From Candidatus Cloacimonadota bacterium (GTDB lineage: Bacteria > Cloacimonadota > Cloacimonadia > Cloacimonadales > TCS61), in contig JAIPGP010000041.1 in the NCBI GenBank assembly GCA_021735645.1, positions 1 through 33,111 on the forward strand: DNA of 33,111 nucleotides, written 5' to 3'. Positions 9,245 to 17,300 of this stretch are shown in pieces (position 1 is the first letter of the stretch; the number at the start of each line of letters is the position of its first letter). The notes below the pieces were generated by a model. That model ran no database searches. It was given only the letters and a program-made list of their open reading frames with translations, and was not told the origin of the DNA. Both the position numbers and the translations under genes were made by a program.

Positions 9245-10288
9245 ATGTCAGTGATTTTGGTAGTAGATGATAAACCGGATAACCTGGTGACAATCAAGGC
9301 TTTATTGAACCATTTGAAGCCAGATTGTGAGGTAATCACCGCACTTTCGGGTCAGGAGGGAATTGAATTAGCTCACAAATACAAACCAGATACAATAATC
9401 CTGGATATATTCATGCCTGGAATGGACGGTTATGAGACTTGTAAAAGTCTTAAATCTGATCCGGTTACAGCAAACATCCCTATCCTGATGCTCACGGCGA
9501 TTAAGACGGATACCCAGAGTCGTATAAAAGGCTTGGAAAATGGGGCTGATGCTTTTTTTACCAAACCAATAGACCCTTATGAACTGGGAGCTCAAGTAGA
9601 TGTGCTGCTGCGGATAAAGCAAACAGAAGACAGACTGCGAAACGATAAACTGCTCCTGCTGGAAAGCGTAGATGAAAAGACCCGCGCATTACTTGCCAAT
9701 GAGATAAAACTTAATCAGATTATTGAAGGCTTTTCCATACCGGCTTTTGTAATTGATAAACAGCATAAGATCACCCACTGGAATCAGGCACTGGAAAAGC
9801 TTACCGCTCTACCTGCTGCGGTAATGAAAGGCAGCTCTGATCACTGGAAAGTGATGCATAAAGAAGCACGTCCTCTGCTGGCTGATCTGGTACTGGATGA
9901 AGCTGATGAAGCTACAATCACTAAATATAATATCCATAACTGGCAGCGTTCCACTTTGCAGAAAGATGCACTGGAATCAGAAAAAGTCTTTTTAGACAGG
10001 TATTTTCTGGAACGCTGGTATTATTGCACTGCTGTACCTTTCAAAGATGAAAACGGCAATATCACCTGTGCTCTGCAGACTATACAGGACATCACCAAAC
10101 GCAAGGAAACTGAGATTGAGCTGAATAAGCACCGCCAGAAACTGGAAGAGCTTGTCAAAGAACGCACCCAGCAGCTGTTAGATAAAAATGAGGAACTGGA
10201 GCGGATGAATAGACTCTTCAGCGGCAGGGAATTCCGCATAAAAGAATTACGTGATAGAGTGAAAGAACTGGAAAATAAGATACGGTAA
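9245..10288 (+). CDS. REC-PAS response regulator ending in a coiled coil
   Basis: 347 residues. The receiver domain spans 1-120, with the acidic pair D8/D9, phospho-acceptor D54 (LDIFMPGMDGY) and K107. A short coiled linker (DRLRNDKLLLLESVDEKT) leads to a PAS domain at about 155-285. From 285 the rest is a long coiled coil that contains GREFRIKELRDRVKEL. No DNA-binding, GGDEF, EAL or kinase domain follows, so it probably acts by protein contact or as a phosphate-accepting sensor subunit. A 'GRE-x-R-x-x-ELK'-type segment is known to me as a recurrent tail after PAS domains in many signalling proteins, of unclear role. GGGAGGGA gives a strong ribosome binding site, 29 bases after the hybrid kinase, so it is the third gene of the cheR-kinase-regulator unit. 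Confidence 0.9.
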   Translation: MSVILVVDDKPDNLVTIKALLNHLKPDCEVITALSGQEGIELAHKYKPDTIILDIFMPGMDGYETCKSLKSDPVTANIPILMLTAIKTDTQSRIKGLENGADAFFTKPIDPYELGAQVDVLLRIKQTEDRLRNDKLLLLESVDEKTRALLANEIKLNQIIEGFSIPAFVIDKQHKITHWNQALEKLTALPAAVMKGSSDHWKVMHKEARPLLADLVLDEADEATITKYNIHNWQRSTLQKDALESEKVFLDRYFLERWYYCTAVPFKDENGNITCALQTIQDITKRKETEIELNKHRQKLEELVKERTQQLLDKNEELERMNRLFSGREFRIKELRDRVKELENKIR

Positions 10289-10386
10289 ATTAGAGAGACT
10301 AAACAAACAGCTAAGTTAACTAAAGTTATTGAGTTAAACTGTCACTGGAATAAAGGGATTGGGTAAATAGACATCATGGACTGGTT

Positions 10387-10476
10387 AGACAATATAGACA
10401 TTATAGACAATATAGACAATATAGACAATATAGACAATATAGACAATATAGACAATATAGACATTATAGACATTAT
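10387..10476. repeat. 9-bp minisatellite, ten tandem units
   Basis: Ten consecutive copies of AGACAATAT, with three units reading AGACATTAT, followed by a degenerate TGACAAGAT. It lies in the gap after the REC-PAS gene. Related 9-mers with GG in place of AG (ATTATGGAC) occur at 28325-28351 and 29415-29450. The unit has no evident coding role here because stops interrupt the surrounding frames. Confidence 0.95.
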
Positions 10477-10498
10477 TGACAAGATCACCTGATTGACT

Positions 10499-10681
10499 AT
10501 TAGACCCATATTATGCAGTAGGATTTCACAAATAGCACCAAGTTTATGGCACAGAATAAGATAGAGAATGATAATAAATATAAAAAATATTCACTGATCA
10601 TTTTCTAACTTCTCTGTACTCATCCCGATAGATCGGGATTAGCACTCTATGCAAAAGCCTACTGCATACAATGGGTTTAAT
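10499..10681. mobile_element. MITE-like element with 28-bp inverted ends
   Basis: The left end (10499-10526) and the reverse complement of the right end (10654-10681) match at 24 of 28 positions, including an uninterrupted TATGCAGTAGG / CCTACTGCATA. The interior (about 130 bases) has no open frame. Counting inward, TA dinucleotides at 10501-10502 and 10678-10679 could be target duplications, which is the habit of IS630/Tc1-type elements; an IS630-type tail lies at the left window edge. No transposase matching these ends is in the window, so mobility is inference. A large hairpin of another kind is the alternative. Confidence 0.55.
10622..10639. repeat. Perfect palindrome ATCCCGAT-AG-ATCGGGAT
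   Basis: Two 8-bp arms around a 2-base centre, located inside the MITE-like element. With so short a centre it would form a cruciform or a protein site rather than a normal hairpin loop. No T-run follows, so it is not a simple terminator. Confidence 0.7.
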
Positions 10682-10759
10682 GGTGCGGCTGAATGAGAAC
10701 GGATTGTTTAACTCATTGAAAAATAAATATATTAACAATCCTATCTGAATTCGGGGGAA

Positions 10760-10777
10760 TTGGTATGAAACTTGCTT
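10760..10777 (+). promoter_or_regulatory. Possible sigma-54 (-24/-12) promoter of the first C25 protease
   Basis: TTGGTATGAAACTTGCTT has GG at 10762-10763 and GC at 10774-10775, separated by exactly ten bases. The -12 half TTGCTT is a good match to the sigma-54 consensus, while the -24 half keeps TTGG and the later G. Transcription would start near 10787, 42 bases before the ATG. No enhancer-binding regulator gene is in the window, so this is a consensus match only. Confidence 0.45.
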
Positions 10778-10828
10778 AATATATAAAGGAAAGTTATTTA
10801 TAAGAATTTAATTATAAAGGAGCATAGT

Positions 10829-13800
10829 ATGAGAAAGAGTATTTTAATAGCTCTGATGCTGTCGATAGGAGTCTTATTGACTGGCAGTATGGGAGCTATA
10901 CCAGTATCTGGAGAAGTTACGGGGGTAACCTTAACAGAAGAAAGTGACAACAATCTGGGATTAAGTGTAAACATTAATGAGGTTGATTTTTTTGATGTGA
11001 GCACTCAGGCGGGTGAATTTGTAAATTTATCGATAGCGGGATTTACGAGTACAAATGAAATTGGTGCACCGCGATTACCAAAAGTACGCAGAATATTCAG
11101 TGTTCCAGTTGGAGCGGAAGTGAGTGTACGGGTAAATGATTTTCAAATTGAGCAGTATGAACTGGGAGCTTATGGAATAAGCAATCAGGTGATGCCGTCA
11201 CAGCCACCATTATCTAAGAGTGAAACTGCAGCTGATGTGGAATTTATTTATGATCCGGCGATTTACAGTCAGAATAGTTTTACTGAAATGGAACTGGCAA
11301 ATGTGGAGGAACTGGGTATTTTACGCGGGTTACGTTTATTTGTGGTGAATATTAATCCAGTGCGTTATAATCCGGTTACTAATGAGATACAGGTATATAC
11401 AGCGATAGATCTGAATATTGAATATACTGGTGGAGATGCACTGGCTACGGCAGAGCTTCGCAGCCGAACCTGGTCACCGGTTTTTGAACCTATCTATGCT
11501 CAGAAGGTGATAAATTATCACAGATATGAGATGCGTGATGATCTAACCCGCTATCCGATCAAATATGTGATCATTTCCGACCGGATGTTTGAAGATCAGT
11601 TAGCAGATTTTATTGACTGGAAGACAACACAGGGTTATGATGTAATAGTGAGCTATACTGATGAGATAGGCAGCACAACGAGTTTGATCCACAGTTATAT
11701 CGAGGGCTTATGGGATGAAGCATCTCCTGAAGACCCGGCACCCAGTTTTATACTATTTGTGGGAGACACTCAGCAGATACCGGCTTATAACGGCAGTGAG
11801 GGCAGTCATGTAACGGATTTGAATTATGTCCGTCTGGAAGGAACAGATTTCATGCCGGAAATCTATTATGGCAGATTCAGTGCCCAGAATACGGCTCAAT
11901 TACAGCCACAGATAGATAAGACCCTGGAATATGAGATGTATGCGATGGAAGATCCGAGCTATTTAAATGAAGTAGTAATGATAGCCGGTATGGATGCCAG
12001 TCATGGCAGCACCTGGGGCAATGGACAGATCAATTATGGGACAACTTATTATTTTAATGAAGCTCATGGTTTAACATCCCATACATATCTGTATCCGGAT
12101 TCTGGTAATAATGCAGCCAATATAGTTCAGGACGTGTCTGATGGAGTATCATATATCAATTATACAGCCCATGGCAGTCAGGATTCCTGGGCAGACCCAT
12201 CCTTTACGATCAGTAATGTAAATAGTCTTGAAAATGAAGGGGAGTATTGTTTTGCAGTAGCTAACTGCTGTTTGACTAATAAGTTTGAAGTAGGGACATG
12301 TTTTGGTGAAGCGTGGCTGCGGGCAGAGAATAAAGGTGCTATAGGCTACGTGGGTGGAACAAATTCCACTTACTGGGATCAGGATTACTGGTGGGGCGTT
12401 GGAGCTGGAGCAGTAGTGACTAATCCTACATATGAAACTACTGGTGCGGGAGCTTATGACGGGATGTGGCATGATCATGATGAAGAATTTCTGCAATGGT
12501 ACACAGTAGGTTTTGCCTATATTATGGCAGGTAATCTGGCAGTTGTAGAAGGCGGCAGCATGATGAATTATTACTGGGAGATATATGCTTTAATGGGAGA
12601 CCCATCCTTAAGTGTATTTTTCAGTGAAGCAGAAGAAAACGAAGCAGAATATCCGGAAGAATTACTTCTGGGATTAAATAGTATGGAAATAACCTGCGAG
12701 CCTTATTCTTATGTGGCATTAACTTATGATGGAGAGATCATGGGCGTGGGGCTTGTGGATGACAGCGGAGTTCTCAATCTGGAATATTTACCTTTTGATG
12801 AACCATGTATGGCAAATCTTACTATAACCGGACAGAATCTAATGCCAATAATCACACAGGTGCAGGTGATCCCTAATGAAGGTGCTTATCTGATACTTGA
12901 TGCTTATGAAGTGATGAGCGGAGGTGATGATGTGATCGATGGAGGTGAAAGTACCTCGATTTCACTGGATGTAGAGAATCTGGGAATGGAAGATGCAGAA
13001 GAGACAGTGATGACGATTGGCTGTGCAGATGAATATATAACTCTGGAAGAGACAAGTCTGAATCTGGGACTTATTCCGGCTCAGACACTGATGGAATTTA
13101 CCGAGTTGATCAATTTTGAAGTTTCGGAAGATATACCCTTTGGTCATCCGATCAGAATGGACCTGGAATTTACTACTGAGAGTGGGACCTGGTTGGAAGA
13201 GCTAAATCTTAGTGCTTATGCACCTCCGGGACTTTGGATAGACCCGGGGATGATCGAGGCTGAAGTTGACAGCACAGAAACATATACAACAACATTTGCG
13301 ATTTCAAATTATCTGGATGATCCCGTGGCTTACAGTATCAGAACGGAGTCAGATGATAGAGGTAGAGACCTGACAAACAGTTATATGGAATGCGATCATC
13401 ATCATTTTGAACCTGGCGAGCAATATCAATGGATAGTGACAGTGTATAATTTAACTCCCGACGGTGAGTGGATATCTGATGTAAGCGTCAGTCTGCCTGA
13501 AGGCGTATTTGTAGAAAACACTGGTCTGATGATAGGTGGCAGTGGAGGAGCGATGGAGCCGGATGTAACCAGTGGTGATGGGATCACAATCACCTGGCAT
13601 GGTGCAACTCCTTCCGGATACGGATATCTGCATGAAGGCCAATCTGCTGAGGCAGTGATTGTGCTTACAGTGGATGAAGCATATACGGGATACATTGTAT
13701 GTGATTATGAGTTAACCGGAGATAATTATGGAGCAGCACCGCATGTGATCAATGGCAGCTTTGAATTATCATATCCATTAAGCTGGATAAGTCTGGATAA

Positions 13801-14257
13801 TACAGAAGGTGAATTAGAATATGGACAGACAGACTTTATAGAAGTGAGCCTGAATCCCGAGGGAATGGAAGCCGGGACTTATGAATGTGAGATAGTGATA
13901 ACAGACAGCAGATTAGAAACCAGGATTCCTGTAACGATGGAGATCATGGGCACAAATGAAAATGATGGTGGAATCACAGGGTTAACTGCGTTATATGGTA
14001 ATTATCCTAATCCGTTTAATCCGGAAACAACCATATCTTATTCATTGGAACAGGCAGGAGCAGTAGTTCTGGAGATATTTAATATTAAGGGACAAAAGGT
14101 AGCCACACTTGTGAACAGTCAGCAGTCAACAGGAGCTCATCAAATAACATGGCAGGGAGAGGATGCAATGGGCACTGCTGTAGGAAGTGGAATATATCTA
14201 TATAGACTTCAAACCGGTGATCAGAGTTTTGCTGGTAAGATGATGCTGATGAAATAA
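10829..14257 (+). CDS. Secreted gingipain-like cysteine protease (peptidase C25) with type IX-like sorting domain
   Basis: 1142 residues. A signal peptide (basic MRKS, then a hydrophobic core to about 25) is followed by an inhibitory pro-region to about 230 and the C25 catalytic domain at about 235-600. H448 (TAHGS) and C481 (NCCLTNKF) are the likely catalytic pair; they lie 33 residues apart, the same spacing as His211 and Cys244 of mature RgpB. CFGEAWLRA follows, as in gingipains. Ig-like modules fill about 610-1040. The last ~90 residues (GNYPNPFNP, then EIFNIKGQKVATL, then GIYLYRLQTG) match the FlgD-like type A sorting domain used by type IX secretion. It is therefore probably exported and attached at the cell surface to degrade proteins. 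AAAGGAG precedes the ATG. Confidence 0.93.
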   Translation: MRKSILIALMLSIGVLLTGSMGAIPVSGEVTGVTLTEESDNNLGLSVNINEVDFFDVSTQAGEFVNLSIAGFTSTNEIGAPRLPKVRRIFSVPVGAEVSVRVNDFQIEQYELGAYGISNQVMPSQPPLSKSETAADVEFIYDPAIYSQNSFTEMELANVEELGILRGLRLFVVNINPVRYNPVTNEIQVYTAIDLNIEYTGGDALATAELRSRTWSPVFEPIYAQKVINYHRYEMRDDLTRYPIKYVIISDRMFEDQLADFIDWKTTQGYDVIVSYTDEIGSTTSLIHSYIEGLWDEASPEDPAPSFILFVGDTQQIPAYNGSEGSHVTDLNYVRLEGTDFMPEIYYGRFSAQNTAQLQPQIDKTLEYEMYAMEDPSYLNEVVMIAGMDASHGSTWGNGQINYGTTYYFNEAHGLTSHTYLYPDSGNNAANIVQDVSDGVSYINYTAHGSQDSWADPSFTISNVNSLENEGEYCFAVANCCLTNKFEVGTCFGEAWLRAENKGAIGYVGGTNSTYWDQDYWWGVGAGAVVTNPTYETTGAGAYDGMWHDHDEEFLQWYTVGFAYIMAGNLAVVEGGSMMNYYWEIYALMGDPSLSVFFSEAEENEAEYPEELLLGLNSMEITCEPYSYVALTYDGEIMGVGLVDDSGVLNLEYLPFDEPCMANLTITGQNLMPIITQVQVIPNEGAYLILDAYEVMSGGDDVIDGGESTSISLDVENLGMEDAEETVMTIGCADEYITLEETSLNLGLIPAQTLMEFTELINFEVSEDIPFGHPIRMDLEFTTESGTWLEELNLSAYAPPGLWIDPGMIEAEVDSTETYTTTFAISNYLDDPVAYSIRTESDDRGRDLTNSYMECDHHHFEPGEQYQWIVTVYNLTPDGEWISDVSVSLPEGVFVENTGLMIGGSGGAMEPDVTSGDGITITWHGATPSGYGYLHEGQSAEAVIVLTVDEAYTGYIVCDYELTGDNYGAAPHVINGSFELSYPLSWISLDNTEGELEYGQTDFIEVSLNPEGMEAGTYECEIVITDSRLETRIPVTMEIMGTNENDGGITGLTALYGNYPNPFNPETTISYSLEQAGAVVLEIFNIKGQKVATLVNSQQSTGAHQITWQGEDAMGTAVGSGIYLYRLQTGDQSFAGKMMLMK

Positions 14258-14269
14258 ATTTGAATTATT

Positions 14270-14300
14270 GAGCCGGTACAAAAGTGCCGGCTCTTATTTT
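14270..14300 (+). terminator. Hairpin between the two protease genes
   Basis: GAGCCGGTAC, loop AAAA, then GTGCCGGCTC (10-bp stem with one T-G wobble), followed by TTATTTT. The T-tract is interrupted and the ribosome binding site of the next gene begins right after it, so it may be a leaky terminator that lowers expression of the second protease. Confidence 0.75.
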
Positions 14301-14313
14301 ATGGAGGGTTGCA

Positions 14314-17300
14314 ATGAGAAGGCAAATAGTTCTATTAGTTTTAATATTTTTAAGTATTTTACTCTATGGCAGGGATTTCAACTGGGATAATAATGAATAC
14401 CGTGATGGTCTGCAAATATTAGAATCAGATGTAAACGGAGTAGTTCTCACCTGGTCAACATCATCTTTTAGTTTGAATGATATAGAGATCAATGGGATAA
14501 TAACTCAGGAATTAGTATTTGGAGACGAATTTTTACCCAATGATGCCGGCTGTCCGGATCTGCCAGGTATCAGCAGAATGATAGCAGTGCCGGAAGGAGC
14601 CGAGGTAAAATTAGACTATGAATATTTCAATGAAGAGATCATCAGAGGAGTAGACATTGCTCCTGCCCCGGTAATTCCGAAGGAAACAGAAGATGGACTG
14701 GAATATTTCCGGGGCAAGGCATATCAGCAGGATGAGCTTTATCCATCCGCAGTAAGTCAGATATCAGAAATTGATGAGATAAGGGGAGTGGATTATGTAA
14801 TGTTAGGTATTTCTCCTTTCCGTTATAATCCAATGCAGAAGGAATTGCACGTATATCGTGATATCAGGATAAGCCTTAGTTTTCAAGGTGGAAATGGCAG
14901 ATTTGGTGAAGATCGTCTGCGCAGTCGCTGGTGGGACCCTGTACTCAAGGGTATATTGTTAAACTGGGATAATCTGCCGGAACTCGATTATACACAAACC
15001 CAGTCACAACAGAGAACTCCTGATTATGAATATTTGATTATTAGTCCAACCGGAGAACCATTTGTTACCTGGGCAGACTCGATCAGAATATTCAGAACCC
15101 AACAGGGTATCAGAACCGGTATCGTTACACTGGCTGAGACTGGCAGCTCAAATGCTCAAATTGAAAATTATATAAATACTGCCTATAATACCTGGGATAT
15201 TCCACCGGTAGCGGTTTTATTTCTGGGAGATTATGGGACTAATGCTACAAACTCAGTGAGTAGCCCTACTTATAATAATTATTGCATTTCAGATAATATT
15301 TTTGCAGATATTACGGGTAATAATCTGCCGGATATCTCCACAGCGCGGATAACAGCCCGTACGGATGCTGAACTCGAATTGATGATCCATAAATTTATGG
15401 ACTATGAACGTAATCCGCCTACAAATGCAGGTTTTTATCAGAATCCTGTTATCGCTGGAGGCTGGCAGACCGAACGCTGGTTCATACTTGCTACTGAGGT
15501 TGTGAGAGGCTTCTGGAGCAATGTACTGGATAAAAGCCCGGTGCGCGAGTATGCTATTTATAGCGGAACTCCGGGAACAGTGTGGTCAACAGCCACTAAC
15601 ACCTCAACGGTAGTGAATTATTTTGGTAGTAGTGGTTTAGGCTATCTGGGTGCTTCTCCGCAAATTATTCCCAGTTGGAATGCCAATGCTGCCAGTATAA
15701 ATAATGATATTAATAATGGCTGCTTTATACTACAGCATCGGGATCATGGAGGCGAAACCGGGTGGGGAGAACCGGATTATGGTAATAGTGATCTGGGAGG
15801 ACTCAATAATGACGACCTTTCATTCATTTTCTCAACTAACTGTTTGACGGGTAAATTCAATTGGAGCAGTGAGTGCTTCACAGAAGCTTTACATCGCCAT
15901 GCTCGGGGAGCTTTGGGACTGATCGCAGCCACGGAAGTATCCTATTCATTCGTTAATGACACCTATATCTGGGGAACATATGATTATATGTGGCCTAACT
16001 TTGATCCGGGTCATGGGGCAGACGGTCAGAATTCGATTTTGCCCTGTTTTGCTAACAGCAGCGGGAAATGGTATCTGCAGGCAAGTAACTGGCCCTATAA
16101 TGGCGGGGATAAAGAGGTAACATATTATCTATTCCATCATCATGGAGATGCCTTCTCTACAGTATATACCTCGATGCCTGAGGAAATAGCTATCACTTAC
16201 CCTGAGGTGCTGCTGAGCGGAATGACCAGTGTGAACGTGACAGCAGAGGCAGGAACTTTTATCTGCTTATCAGTAGGAGATGAGATATTGGCTACAGCTG
16301 AGGGTAATGGCAGTCCGCAAAGTATCGTGATAGAATCTCAAACCCCATTGACTCTGGTACATTTGACAGCGACAAAGCAGGATTGCTATCGGGAAGAGGC
16401 AGATATATTGGTAATTCCTCCGGAAGGTGCTTATGCAGTTGTGAATAATGTGGAGATCAGCACAATTGATGATGATGTGATAGAGTATGCCGAAACTGTG
16501 GTCATGAGTGCATCAGTAGAGAATTTTGGCAGTGAGACAGCAGAGAATCTACTGATAACCATAAGCTGTAATGATCAATATATCACAATTACAGATAATA
16601 CAGAAACTGGAGTGCAGGTAGCAGCAGGTGAAACTCTGGTGCTGGCTGATGCTTTCAGTTTCACAGTTGCCCAGGATATACCAGATGAGCACAATTTCTA
16701 TTTTACTGCAATAGTCGCCAGTGATCAGGGCAGTTGGGAGAGTGCCATAAACCTGACCGGTTATGCACCTGTGATTGAGCTGAATGGTTTGAGCATTACC
16801 GGGGATACTAATTCCAATGGCAGACTTGATCCGGGTGAGACTGCGAACTTAAATATTGAGATACTGAATAGCGGTGGGGCAGACCTTTATAACATTGTAC
16901 CCCAGCTAAATGAGACCGACCAGTATTGTACAATAATCCAGAATGGCAGCAGCCTTGCGGAGATAGAAACAGGTGATAGTGGAGTATTCACTTATGAATT
17001 GGAAGTAGAAAATTCTGCTCCGGTAGGTCATGTGATCAGCTTTGATTTTACCTGTGAAGCGGATATGGATTATGGCATTCAAACATCATTTGCTCTTACT
17101 GTGGGATTGTGCCTGGAAGATTTTGAGAGTGCAGGATTCAGCCAGTATGACTGGATAATGAGCGGAACTGGTGGCTGGCAGATGAGTGGGGGCAGTTATG
17201 AAGGATCATATTGTGCCCAGTCAGCAAATATCAGCGATAGCCAGTCAGCAGGTATGGAAGTGGAAGTGAATGTATTGAGCCCGGATGACATCAGTTTCTA

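Noticed and set aside
10387-10476. CRISPR array
   Set aside because: Units are 9 bases and directly adjacent, without spacers or nearby cas genes.
14284-14313. GTG at 14284 as start of the second protease
   Set aside because: It lies in the right arm of the upstream hairpin, has no SD, and would put polar and hydrophobic residues ahead of a perfect signal peptide that starts at 14314.
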